DNA of 64,000 nt from Corythucha ciliata (Eukaryota > Arthropoda > Insecta > Hemiptera > Tingidae). Position numbers and translations under genes: made by a program. The notes under the pieces were generated by a model, which did no database searches, had not been told where the DNA came from, and saw only the letters and a list, made by a program, of their open reading frames with translations. Shown piece after piece: positions 1 through 9,744 of this stretch. Where the stretch lies: the NCBI GenBank assembly GCA_038030265.1, contig CM075938.1, positions 55,731,189 through 55,795,188 of the forward strand, given 5' to 3'. Positions within the stretch are counted from its first letter, which is position 1; every line of letters starts with the position of its first letter.

Positions 1-957
1 CTTCATTTCGACTCAGTTGGCCTTCAAAGTTATTTTTCAACGACAAGTCATCTTCCTTCGATACTGGCTTATCGAAGATTCCGATCGTTTCAAGAGACCA
101 TAGATCCATTAAACTTATTTCGTTAACATTTAGATGGTTCAGGAAGACAGTGTTCACTTGAACCGGGAGTGCCTGCGTACCAGTAATGGTCCTGCCTAAT
201 TCTGTCCCCAAACAGACTATACCGTCTTCTAACACTACTTTTTCGTTCGTCAAGAGAGCACCGAAGTAGTCTGAGCCGATGAGAACCTCAATTTCCTTGT
301 TTGATAGGTCTACTTCTATTTTATGACGCTTTAGTTTCGCTCTCAGTTCGGGTGAAAAGGGGACATCTTGTATTCCGTGATAATTTGGACTGAGAGAGCT
401 TCTATTTTCAGGCAATAACCGGTCTTGTGCCCTTTGATTTCGACTTCATAACAATTGTGGGATACTTGCTTGAACGAGTTCTGGCCAAAAAGGGACTGGT
501 TCACTTTGATGAATCGTTTCGGCTCAAGTCCCAATTCCAAGGCCGTCTTTTCTGCCACGTACGATCGCTGAGCGCCAGTGTCGAGTAAGGCGCGGACCAG
601 CTTGGTTTTATTTTTACCCACCAAGGTCACGATCACGGTGGGGAGCAACACAGAAAACGTGGTTAGAGCCAAATTACAGGAACCGTCAGTGGTCTTGGAT
701 GCCTCTGTTTTTCCACACATTACAGTGACATGCCATAACCCGCAGCTAAGGCATTTGACACTAGTGCGACAGTGCGATGAACGATGACCTCTTTTGAGAC
801 ATTTGAAGCAAACGTTGGCTTTGGTGGCCCTCTCCTTCTTTTCTTCCATCGTCATGCTAGTAGTTTTAAAACAATCTACGCTTCGATGAGCCTTGTCGCA
901 AAACAGACATCGATAATTTGCCTCCTTTGTCTCTTTGGCGTTTAGAGCGACATTTAA
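1..957 (-). pseudogene. BEL/Pao zinc knuckles and aspartic protease (gag-pol middle)
   Basis: In one frame from about 957 down to 343 there are two CCHC knuckles, CLFCDKAHRSVDC (about 885-925) and CFKCLKRGHRSSHC (about 770-812). The DUF1758-type retropepsin follows, with its active-site signature LLDTGAQRSYV (about 560-595). A one-base shift near 350 moves the frame. The downstream frame then continues to position 1 and carries LIGSDYF, the usual BEL motif after the protease. The protease would cleave the polyprotein. Another one-base shift near 957 separates this part from gag. Reverse transcriptase would lie beyond the left edge. Confidence 0.88.
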
Positions 958-1786
958 ACTCGCCGCTGAGAAGTTGGCTTCCTTGGAGCTTCTTTAATCG
1001 AAGGGCGAGTTGTCTTGGGCTGCTGCCTCGGCTGATTCGATAGCCCAACGGACGCCATATTCACCCTTTCGTTCCGATCAACTTCATCCCTCAGGAACTC
1101 TACTAAGCTGTTCAACTGCTGCTTAAGGGGAAGCGAGGAATCCCCAAAAGAACGGTGCCATATCTTCAGGAGCTCTTCCGGAATACATGACTCAACGAGC
1201 ACGAATAAAAGGGCAGCATATTCATCTGTCATAACGCTAAGGGTTTCAAGTGCCCTAAGCTGAGCCACGAGGGAGTCATAAAGCTCGTCCAACTTGCCCT
1301 TGGGGTTGTTAACTAAATTGTGCAGTTGCCTTACGTAATATACGATCAGCATGTCAGAACGACCAAAGCGCGATTTCAGTGCCTCTATCGCTTTTGGGTA
1401 ATTTTCACGCGACGGGGGGAAACTATTGATTAAAGCTCGAGCCCTTGAACCAACTTTAGTCGCGCTGATGAGATACTGAAATTTTATGTCCTCGGACAAT
1501 TCGTCGTTTTCATGCACCGTTGAAAATTGGGCCCAAAATGCAATCCAATTTTCGATTATCCCATCAAATTGGATAAATTCGAGTTTAGGTAGGCGAATTT
1601 GAGAGAGTTTTTTACCTGATGACTTCGTACTGCAAAGGTCAAATCGGTCATCGAAGTCCGCGGTGGCGGAGACTGCTCCTGATTGACAAGGGGAAATCCC
1701 GACCTCAGATACGGGTTTCGACGGAGTCAGCACATTTTTCGCCTCAGCTTCTTTCCCCGCGGGGCGTACGTTTCTTTCTGAACCAG
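954..1786 (-). pseudogene. BEL/Pao gag, central DUF1759-like part
   Basis: An open frame of about 270 residues matches the DUF1759 capsid region of BEL/Pao gag: LPKLEFIQFDG near the start, WIAFWAQF, KFQYLISA, YPKAIEALKSRFGR and LVAQLRALETL follow in the usual order. The frame is open upstream of the first methionine to 1786, where the Foldback element's target duplication begins. It is in phase with the gag part beyond the insertion at 5496, so the insertion plus one 9-bp duplication accounts for the split. The downstream end has a frameshift near 957. Confidence 0.9.
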
Positions 1787-1795
1787 GATTTCTAG
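1787..1795. repeat. 9-bp target site duplication, left copy
   Basis: GATTTCTAG directly precedes the Foldback terminus ACGGGCGTGAAC. The same nine bases follow the other terminus at 5487-5495. Confidence 0.92.
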
Positions 1796-2422
1796 ACGGG
1801 CGTGAACTTAGCCCCCTTTTAGCCCCTTTTCAGAAGGTCAATTCTACGAACAGCAAATTCAGACGCTAATATATTTCTGAACGCCGGAAAACTACTCTAA
1901 AGCAAGCAAATAAAGATGCTAACTAACTATATATTCCCTATATCCCGTTCTACGCACAACAAAAGACGATAGTTTTAACCTTATTAATCATGACAGCCAA
2001 GATAACCGTTTGTTGCCAATGAAAAATAAAAGAATGGCTGAAAATGAACGATCTGAGCAGTTTTCACACTTCCCACCTCCCCAGGTTCCAAGTCCGGCGA
2101 CAGAATTGCCTCAAAATTTGACCACACGTCCTTTAAACTATGCTGATTCGAGTGATATGAGTCGCTGAAGTGGTCGGTCCCCAAATAAGACAATGAAAAA
2201 TAAAAGAATGGCTGAAAATGAACGATCTGGGCAGTTTTCACACTTCCCACCTCCCCAGGTTTCCAAGTCCGGCGACAGAATTGCCTCAAAATTTGACCAC
2301 ACGTCCTTTAAACTATGCTGATTCGAGTGGTATGAGTCGCTGAAGTGGTCGGTCGCAAAATAAGACAATGAAAAATAAAAGAATGGCTGAAAATGAACGA
2401 TCTGGGCAGTTTTCACACTTCC
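1796..2422 (-). repeat. Foldback left inverted arm
   Basis: The tip (1796 to about 1984) is the reverse complement of 5286-5486. It is followed by about 2.5 units of the 174-bp repeat in opposite orientation to the right arm. The arm ends abruptly at the sequence before TACTCGGTGCCC. It is much shorter than the right arm, so unit number differs between arms. Confidence 0.9.
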
Positions 2423-3119
2423 TACTCGGTGCCCGAATAACACGTGTAACGCTAACTACTAACACTTCGCTCAAAGTTCATGTGCTTTTATTAAGCAAAT
2501 TGTATGTAACATGACAAGAACACTTTTTCAGGCTCTGTTCAATGATCAATCCTTGGGAAGTTATGTGAAAATCTCTTGTGCAACTAAAACTCTTTCCGTG
2601 CTATATGGCTCCTGTTTTCAGGTTCTTCGCTGTCGTCCTGTTGCGTGATTATATGGATCAGCCCTGCATTATTCACCTACACATAAAAAGCAACATAATA
2701 AATTATCAATCGGAAAACTTATTACGCACTAGTATTTTTACATGTGTCTACGCAATGGCTAACAATGTATTGATATTTCGCTCATTACTTTTCGAGTACC
2801 GCATGTTGGAAAGCTGAGAAATCGGAGAAGTTTTTCTGTCGTTTGACAAACTGAAAAGCGATTTTCCAAAAAGCTGTAATTTGTTTAAAAACATTTAAAA
2901 TTCTGGTTTTTTCGTTTCATAAAAAAGCGTCATGTTTCTAGGCGTTTGTGAAGATTGTGTACTGATTCATTTTGCTTCCACATCGTAGGAAATTTTACGT
3001 AGATTTAGAACAAAACGGCAGTACAAGCTGAGAAATGACAGTTTTTCGGGGGAAAATGCGAATGTTCCTTAAAATCACTATAAAAATTATTACTCAAAAA
3101 CAAAAAAAGATAGGCCACC

Positions 3120-3265
3120 ACCCGAATAAAAATGGGGAACTTGCATGAATGTCCGATTTGGGAAAAAAGTAGACCGGTGAATTGGCACATGGACAGAAGG
3201 ATATCAATGGTAGTTGCAGCCCGATTGGTGCTTGAAAAATGTGCGAGTTCCCCATTGTTTATCCC
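3120..3265 (+). repeat. Dispersed repeat, copy 1 (inside Foldback centre)
   Basis: The stretch from GGAACTTGCATGAATGTCCG through AGTTGCAGCCCGATTGGTG and CTTGAAAAATGTGCGAG recurs at 38034-38130 and resumes at 38463-38510, in the same orientation. The copy here is uninterrupted, so it shows the pre-insertion state of the later copy. No coding capacity is apparent. Confidence 0.8.
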
Positions 3266-3519
3266 ATTTTTTATGTACTATCACCCAACTTTTTTTTGCT
3301 ACTCAAAACCGACCACCCTGTATTACATTAGTGGAAAGTTCTCAGCATGTTCCCACTTGGCACTGTATGGCTGAAAAGATAGAGCTACATAGTTTATTAC
3401 CCAAAATCGATGTAGCTTCAGCATTTACTGCTATGAACAATCATTCACCGTACTTTTTGATCACACCTCGTATGATCATTTCACTCAAGTATATAATTTA
3501 TTTCGATCTGGTTTTACAG

Positions 3520-3788
3520 ATGAGAGCCCAAGAATTGGAATGGCGAGTACGTTGACATTATCAGTGGCAGTTTTCCAGTTTTACCAACATCATTTTACAT
3601 TCTAGGAGCAAAGGAACCGGCGGCGGTCTCGAAGCCCGCAGGCCAGGCCCCGCCGGGAGCCACCCCCTTTAGAAGGTGAACGACAACAGCAACAACAGCA
3701 ACAACAACAGCAACAACAACAGCAACAACAACAGCAACAACAACAACCACCACCACCGACACAACAGCAACCGGAGGATGAAAATTAA
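3520..3788 (+). pseudogene. Captured exon pair: 27-nt microexon plus poly-Gln terminal exon
   Basis: A 27-nt exon candidate (3520-3546) has acceptor TGGTTTTACAG and donor GTACGT. A second exon (3606-3788) follows acceptor TTTTACATTCTAG. Both are open in compatible phase. The second reads an Arg/Ser-rich start (RNRRRSRSP), then a proline stretch, a run of more than 20 glutamines encoded by mixed CAA/CAG, PPPP, and ends PEDEN before TAA. Such a composition suggests the C-terminus of a host nuclear protein carried as a gene fragment. I do not recognise the parent gene. Upstream exons were not found, so this may be a fragment or chance structure. Confidence 0.45.
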
Positions 3789-3850
3789 TCTTGTCTTATG
3801 TACATATCTTATATATCTATCTTATATACTTATTATATTATAACTAGTTT

Positions 3851-5486
3851 AGCCATTCTTTTATTTTTCATTGTCTCATTTGGGGACCGACCACTTCAGC
3901 GACTCATATCACTCGAATCAGCATAGTTTAAAGGACGTGTGGTCAAATTTTGAGGCAATTCTGTCGCCGGACTTGGAACCTGGGGTGGTGGGAAGTGTGA
4001 AAACTGCCCAGATCGTTCATTTTCAGCCATTCTTTTATTTTTCATTGTCTTATTTGGGGACCGACCACTTCAGCGACTCATATCACTCGAATCAGCATAG
4101 TTTAAAGGACGTGTGGTCAAATTTTGAGGCAATTCTGTCGCCGGACTTGGAACCTGGGGTGGTGGGAAGTGTGAAAACTGCCCAGATCGTTCATTTTCAG
4201 CCATTCTTTTATTTTTCATTGTCTTATTTGGGGACCGACCACTTCAGCGACTCATATCACTCGAATCAGCATAGTTTAAAGGACGTGTGGTCAAATTTTG
4301 AGGCAATTCTGTCGCCGGACTTGGAACCTGGGGTGGTGGGAAGTGTGAAAACTGCCCAGATCGTTCATTTTCAGCCATTCTTTTATTTTTCATTGTCTTA
4401 TTTGGGGACCGACCACTTCAGCGACTCATATCACTCGAATCAGCATAGTTTAAAGGACGTGTGGTCAAATTTTGAGGCAATTCTGTCGCCGGACTTGGAA
4501 CCTGGGGTGGTGGGAAGTGTGAAAACTGCCCAGATCGTTCATTTTCAGCCATTCTTTTATTTTTCATTGTCTTATTTGGGGACCGACCACTTCAGCGACT
4601 CATATCACTCGAATCAGCATAGTTTAAAGGACGTGTGGTCAAATTTTGAGGCAATTCTGTCGCCGGACTTGGAACCTGGGGTGGTGGGAAGTGTGAAAAC
4701 TGCCCAGATCGTTCATTTTCAGCCATTCTTTTATTTTTCATTGTCTTATTTGGGGACCGACCACTTCAGCGACTCATATCACTCGAATCAGCATAGTTTA
4801 AAGGACGTGTGGTCAAATTTTGAGGCAATTCTGTCGCCGGACTTGGAACCTGGGGTGGTGGGAAGTGTGAAAACTGCCCAGATCGTTCATTTTCAGCCAT
4901 TCTTTTATTTTTCATTGTCTTATTTGGGGACCGACCACTTCAGCGACTCATATCACTCGAATCAGCATAGTTTAAAGGACGTGTGGTCAAATTTTGAGGC
5001 AATTCTGTCGCCGGACTTGGAACCTGGGGTGGTGGGAAGTGTGAAAACTGCCCAGATCGTTCATTTTCAGCCATTCTTTTATTTTTCATTGTCTTATTTG
5101 GGGACCGACCACTTCAGCGACTCATATCACTCGAATCAGCATAGTTTAAAGGACGTGTGGTCAAATTTTGAGGCAATTCTGTCGCCGGACTTGGAACCTG
5201 GGGAGGTGGGAAGTGTGAAAACTGCTCAGATCGTTCATTTTCAGCCATTCTTTTATTTTTCATTGGCAACAAACGGTTATCTTGGCTGTCATGATTAATA
5301 AGGTTAAAACTATCGTCTTTTGTTGTGCGTAGAACGGGATATAGGGAATATATAGTTAGTTAGCATCTTTATTTGCTTGCTTTAGAGTAGTTTTCCGGCG
5401 TTCAGAAATATATTAGCGTCTGAATTTGCTGTTCGTTGAATTGACCTTCCGAAAAGGGGCTAAAAGGGGGCTAAGTTCACGCCCGT
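3851..5486 (+). repeat. Foldback right inverted arm
   Basis: The arm consists of eight 174-bp tandem units (3873-5264) and the tip (5286-5486), the inverse of the left arm. Units 1-7 are almost identical; the last differs at a few bases (for example GGAGGTGG instead of GGTGGTGG) and matches left-arm units at that site. Near identity implies recent amplification or gene conversion. Confidence 0.93.
3873..5264 (+). repeat. Eight-copy 174-bp tandem repeat
   Basis: The same landmark (GTCTTATTTGGGGACCGACC) recurs every 174 bp, at 4047, 4221, 4395, 4569, 4743, 4917 and 5091; the first copy has GTCTCATTTGG. Because 174 is divisible by three and one frame has no stop, the array makes a 475-codon open frame of 58-residue repeats. 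I read this as a by-product of the period rather than a gene. Confidence 0.93.
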
Positions 5487-5495
5487 GATTTCTAG
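5487..5495. repeat. 9-bp target site duplication, right copy
   Basis: GATTTCTAG, identical to 1787-1795, lies immediately outside the right Foldback terminus. Confidence 0.92.
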
Positions 5496-5869
5496 AGGAA
5501 GTTACCGTTAAAATTCCTTTTTTGATGTTCTTAATTTCTAGGTACTTCCTGTGATACTCGTGTTCAATTTCCATAGCGTGTATAAGCTCTTCCCCCATTT
5601 CTTCGTTTGAGCTTACAAAATCCACGTACTTACTTGTCGTTAAGTACGGTCATGTCGTTCCACTTCTTCTCGAAAATCTCAAATTCCGTGATAAAGTAAT
5701 CTACTTCGAAGGGACCGCGAGTGAGATTCGTCAGGGTCAAGTATTGCTTGTTAAAAACGAGTCGGACGGCGTCCAGCCTTCTCTTATTCTGATCCATTCG
5801 TGTCGTGTGTCGGGTGGAAAACAGAAAGTTGCCGCAGCTCTCAAAGAAAATACACTTTTCCGAATTCAC
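5496..5869 (-). pseudogene. BEL/Pao gag N-terminal part
   Basis: The minus-strand start is near 5869, and a basic, helical N-terminus of BEL gag type (RLDAVRLVFNKQYLTLTNL, then FEVDYFITEFEIFEKKW) ends in a stop at 5630. The continuing homologous sequence (VSSNEEMGEELIHAMEIEHE) lies one base out of frame, and runs to the Foldback insertion point at 5495. A single-base deletion near 5628 explains this. Beyond the insertion the frame continues at 1786. Confidence 0.82.
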
Positions 5870-5899
5870 AGTTCAACAATCCGCAGAATGTTTATTATT

Positions 5900-5915
5900 C
5901 AAGTCACGGTCGCCA
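5900..5915 (-). promoter_or_regulatory. Primer-binding site of the BEL element
   Basis: The minus strand reads TGGCGACCGTGACTTG a few bases inside the LTR end (ACCCGACA). The TGG start and position fit a tRNA primer-binding site. The TGGCGACCGTGAC form is common in BEL/Pao elements (recalled, not checked against a tRNA). Confidence 0.7.
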
Positions 5916-5921
5916 ATAAAA

Positions 5922-6290
5922 TGTCGGGTTAATAAACGAAACCACTCTGAACGAAAAGGAACTTAATTTATTTTTATACAAAACAGAAAACATCAACAGC
6001 AAGTTAACCGCGGTAAAACGAGAACCCGAACTAACCAAAAAAAAAAGGCTCGCTAGAAAAAAAAAACACAAATATGAAACCTCGCGATTTGTTACTTTGG
6101 CGGTTAAATTATACTTATTGACACCATCCTTCAAGGGCAGAGGGAAAGGGGCTATCCTTAACACTGCTCTCATCCACAAACAAAGTCGAATTAATGGCCT
6201 TTGCGTTAAAATATAATTCTTCGCAACTTTCCAATCCTTTGTCAACATTAACTCGCTCTTCCAATGCTACCCTAGAATTTACTCTCTTTA
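5922..6290 (-). repeat. BEL/Pao 5' LTR
   Basis: The minus-strand LTR ends in ACCCGACA at 5922, just upstream of the primer site. It contains TTGTATAAAAATAAATTAAG (TATA-like box and AATAAA) at about 5955-5985, the expected promoter/poly(A) arrangement. The outer limit near 6290-6320 is a guess from where LINE-like sequence begins. No second LTR lies in the window. Confidence 0.65.
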
Positions 6291-6399
6291 GGCTCTTTGC
6301 GCTCTCTTAGCTCCCACAACAACAATGGCTTCGATGAATCCTCTTGCGGATTCTTTCAGTCATACCATGTTGACTGGAAGCAGTGCGTGCACTTTGGGG

Positions 6400-6638
6400 T
6401 GAGCTGTCTGGGCTTGCTGGGGCTGCCAACATCGGGGTTTGGCAGGGTTCTATCTTGGGCCCCATTTTATTCTTGTTCTTCATCAACGACCTGTGCTTGG
6501 CCCAATCTCCCTCCGTGTTCGATTTTTTTTCTCTACGCTCATGACACGACGGTTCTAAGTTCTAGTAGGAATGAAGCGGATCTCTCTCGCGCTTTGTGAC
6601 TGTGCTACCTCTGCGGTCCGATCCTGGTGTCTTGCGAA
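6400..6638 (+). pseudogene. LINE reverse transcriptase, central fragment
   Basis: The translation contains QGSILGPILFLFFINDL, the classic RT motif 4 of LINEs (usually PQGSILGPLLF), with the leading Pro replaced by Trp. The region that should contain the (F/Y)ADD box reads SHDTTVLSSS with a frameshift and a damaged box. The sequence is broken at 6638 by a hAT insertion. Confidence 0.8.
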
Positions 6639-6967
6639 TAGGGTTGCCAGATGACCGGTTTTCGACCGGCCTGGCCGGTTTTGGAAGTCCGAGGCCGGAT
6701 GCCGGCCGGACCCTCGACCGGCCTTAAGTAAAGCCGGTTTTCGGATTTGCTCATTTTGTAATAATTTTTCCTCATTAAATTATTCGTAAGGGAACTTAGC
6801 GACAAGATTTTATTTCTTTAAAACGTCGGGGATGATTTCGTGACTTTCGTGTGACTTGTGCAGGCCGGCACCGCGCTAACTCTCAGCCTAGATAGGGCCT
6901 ATTGTATTGTCAGTTCCAGCGGTTCAGTCACTGTATTGTTGTGTTGTCGTGGGGGGAAAGAGATGGC

Positions 6968-9350
6968 CAAGCGCGGATCCAGAGTCAGCTTAAGGAGGGG
7001 CCACATTATGACTCCATTCGGCCCTCGCACCTACCAATACCACACGTCAAACCGTTCCTAGACAGACACAGTTCTCAATCTCCGATAATTGAAACATCGG
7101 AAAATTGAGGAAACCCAAACGCCGGAAAAGTGGGGGGGGGGGAGAAACAACATTCAACATTCAATATGTAACGTGAACTATTAGTCTGGCAAAAATATGC
7201 CTCCCGCCGAATAAAGTGTACTCAGCGCAGTGATGCAGAGGAAGGTCTTATAAGCCCCATGGCTAACACTGCAATTGTGACCCTCAAAATTGGGTTTTTT
7301 AGTGAGTGAAATCATGGAAATTACATTTTTATTGAGTGAAACCAGCTAAAAACGGTTGTTAGTGCGAAAAACCGACGCAAAAAGTCACTGAAATAGGCCA
7401 CCTAGAGAAATTGCTTTACTGGCAAACAAATGTTCCGAGATTAGCTGTTCATAAAATTGACAGTCTCCTCATGGAATTAATAATTTCCACACAAAATTGA
7501 TAATTTCCTCATAAAATTGACAATTTCCTCATAAAATTGACAATTTACTGATAAAATTGACAATTTACTGATAAAATTTACAATTTACTGATAAAATTGA
7601 CAAGTTACTGATAAAATTGACAATTTACTCATAAAATTGACAATTTCCTCATAAAATTGACAATTTAATCATAAAATTGACAATTTACTCTTAAAATTGA
7701 TCATTTCCGCGTACAATCGGCTATTCATACTAAAAATAACAAATTTAAAGCCAAAATAACGATCACCAATTACTGTATCAACAATAATCACCAAAAGGGT
7801 AATTGCCTATCGAGAAATGGTTGAAATTAATAACTTTTAATTTTTTGGTTCCAAGGACCAAAAATTCCTCAATTTGGGGATAAGTTTTAATTTCTTCGTG
7901 AAATTGACAATTACAGTTCCAAACTGAGAATTTCTGCTTCAAATTGACAAAGTTTTAATTAAATTGACAATGCGCCAATAAAAATGTCAATTGCTAATAA
8001 AAACGAAAATTTTCTCGTGAAAATAACTCATAAAATTGTCAATTTCCTCATAAAACATATAATTACCTGATAAAATCCATGATTTCCTAATAAAATTGAC
8101 AATTTCCTCATAAAATAGACAATTTCCTCATAAAATTGGATATTTCCTCACAAAATTGACAATCTCCTCATAAAATTGACAATTTCTTCATAAAATTGTC
8201 AATTTCCTCATACAACATATAATTTCCTAATAAAATTCACGGTTCCCTCATAAAATAGACAATTTCTCCGTAACATTGATTATTTCCTCGTGAAATTGAC
8301 AATTTCTCTATATAATTGACAATTTTCCCATAAAATTGATAATTTCGAAACGATCTACTGCGAAACTACTGCATTAACAAAAATCATAAAAAGGGCAATT
8401 GCCCATTGAGTCAAGGGGCAAAATTAATAAGTTCCAAAAGGACGAAAAATAAATAATTTTCTAGTGAAATTGACAATTTCCACGTCAAATTAACAATGCC
8501 TGCTTCAAATTGACACGTTTTTAATTAAATTGACTATGCGCTAATAAAATTGACGATTTCGTCCTAAAATTAACGATTCCTAGTTACGATTTTCTCTTGA
8601 AATGAGCAATTTCCAATTCGAACTAACAATTGCCTTACAAAATTGGAAATTCATTCGAAAGGGGCAATTTTCTCATTATATTGATAATTCTTCATACAAT
8701 ATGTCATTTTCTTCATAAAATTGACTATTTCCTTATTGAACTGAAGATGGACTCATCAAATTGATACTTTTTAGACTGAAAATTACCTCATAAAGTCAAC
8801 CATTATGCTCATAAGGTTGAGATGTCTTATAAAATTGAAAGTTTTCTCATAAAACAGACAATTTCGTTATGAAATTGACAATTTTTTAGTGAAACCGACG
8901 AGATCTTGGTGAAGCATTTCGCATATTTGTTGCCTTTGGCGCGGCCTTTCACGTAAATTTTGCCTTGAATGTGGCGATTCAAGTGAGTGTTTGCCCGGAA
9001 TGTTTGCGTTTTGCCCGCCGCCGTGGGGCATTTCGCGCGGTTCACTCGTTGTGCCGCGGCCTTTCTAAACAGTTTTTTTTTTCCTCACAATGTGACGTTT
9101 CGCGTATAAGTTTGCCCTTGGCGTCACCTTTCTCATAAATTTTGCCCTTGAAGTGGTGGCGTTCAACGTCAATTTTCTTCTGTGAGACCATTCGCGAGAG
9201 TTTTCCCCTTGAGTAAATCAGTATTTCGCATCTCTCGAGACCCTGGGACCTAAGAGAAAATGACCCTAAAATTAAGGTGAGGAGGTTTTGATGATTTTTT
9301 TTTTTTCGCAAGTGACCTCGACTCCAAGGGAGGGGCCATGGCCGCCACTG
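6968..9350. mobile_element. Nested hAT-type element with 20-bp degenerate array, copy 1
   Basis: Bounded by GAGATGGC at 6960-6967 and 9351-9358, a perfect 8-bp duplication. Left end CAAGCGCGGATCCAG and right end (inverted) CAGTGGCGGCC are related but diverged; both are followed inward by an AAGG-GAGGGGCC word. The interior is non-coding: flank, 20-bp array (7430-8890), then a GTGACGTTTCGC / TTTGCCCTTG stretch (8930-9240). A second copy of this family lies at about 56010-58874. Confidence 0.85.
7430..8890 (+). repeat. Type S3 degenerate 20-bp array, copy 1
   Basis: The unit is CCTCATAAAATTGACAATTT, repeated with many substitutions and small indels, best preserved at 7500-7690 and 8090-8210. 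Interruptions with non-unit sequence occur around 7740-7900 and 8390-8450. It is a non-coding minisatellite. Confidence 0.85.
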
Positions 9351-9381
9351 GAGATGGCCCGGAGTTGAATAGTTCCTGGTC

Positions 9382-9456
9382 GCCGCGGTGTCTTGGTGGT
9401 CTAAGAGCCGTACCGGAGATACGGTGTCCGCCGGGTTCGATTCCCGCTCCGTGGCA
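9382..9456 (+). ncRNA. tRNA-derived sequence (SINE-head-like)
   Basis: The stretch has a Pol III box B, GGTTCGATTCC, a box-A-like TCTTGGTGGTCTAAGAG, an anticodon-like stem CCGTA/TACGG with a seven-base loop CCGGAGA, and near-complementary acceptor ends GCCGCGG/CCGTGGC. The T-stem is off by one base and has a mismatch, so a working tRNA gene is unlikely. It lies within the outer hAT element, directly beside the nested insertion's duplication. A SINE remnant or a tRNA captured by the hAT are both possible. Confidence 0.45.
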
Positions 9457-9744
9457 GGTTCTTTTTCTCACATTAACGTATTTAATTAAGAGAAAACGTA
9501 TGGAAATTTACTGTCTCGAGGCAGATTTTTTGGGGAATCGAAAACGCTATTAGGCCCTCCTCAAATTGAACCTGTGAACATACACATACTGGTTCACACA
9601 TTCACAGTCAATTATTTTTTGTCCGCGCATGGGAGTGGCCTGGGTTCAATTTACAGAGGGTCTCCCGGTATATATTTATGTAATACACGACTTGTATATA
9701 TATGTATTGGCCGGTTTTCGAGCTTTTCAAATCTGGCAACCCTA

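Larger units (their letters stand above)
1796..5486. mobile_element. Foldback-type DNA transposon with tandem-repeat inverted arms
   Basis: The element is 3691 bp. Its ends are inverted: left ACGGGCGTGAACTTAGCCCC, right the reverse complement with small differences. Each arm has a tip of about 190-200 bp, then inward tandem copies of a 174-bp unit, about 2.5 in the left arm (about 1985-2422) and 8 in the right (3873-5264). The centre (about 2423-3850) is unique, with a dispersed repeat and exon-like sequence. The 9-bp duplication and repeat-built arms match Foldback/FB elements, which have been linked to Mutator-like transposases; that assignment is inference. No transposase is visible, so it is probably non-autonomous. 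It sits inside BEL gag. Confidence 0.9.
1..6290 (-). mobile_element. BEL/Pao LTR retrotransposon, 5' part, interrupted and frameshifted
   Basis: Read on the minus strand, this holds an LTR (5922 to about 6290), a primer-binding site (5900-5915), gag (5869-954 with an interruption), two zinc knuckles and a BEL-type aspartic protease, then runs off the left edge before reverse transcriptase. The domain order and the DUF1759/DUF1758-like proteins are those of BEL/Pao elements (family knowledge). A Foldback-type transposon (1796-5486) lies inside gag. At least three single-base frameshifts are seen (near 5628, 957 and 350), so this copy is dead. The right limit of the LTR is uncertain because LINE sequence follows directly. 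Confidence 0.88.
6639..9744. mobile_element. hAT-type element (TAGGGTTGCCAGAT ends), non-autonomous
   Basis: The ends TAGGGTTGCCAGAT (6639) and ATCTGGCAACCCTA (ending 9744) are perfect 14-bp inverted repeats, flanked by CTTGCGAA at 6631-6638 and 9745-9752. An 8-bp duplication and such ends define hAT (family knowledge). Subterminal sequence is full of GGCCGG/CCGGTTTT palindromic words. Without the nested insertion at 6968-9350 it is about 720 bp and has no transposase. Confidence 0.93.

Noticed and set aside
3005..3190. Minus-strand 61-codon frame in the Foldback centre
   Set aside because: It overlaps the dispersed repeat that occurs in another transposon and is not maintained there.
3871..5298. 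475-codon open frame across the tandem repeat as a gene
   Set aside because: It is a direct result of a stop-free 174-bp unit. The product is eight identical repeats inside a transposon arm, and the left arm has a shorter version with shifts.
7430..8890. Regular short repeats resembling a CRISPR array
   Set aside because: There are no unique spacers of constant length, the units adjoin directly, no cas genes are present, and the context is eukaryotic transposons.
9382..9456. A functional tRNA gene
   Set aside because: The T-stem is out of register with the acceptor stem by one base and has a mismatch, and no terminator-like T run lies directly after it.
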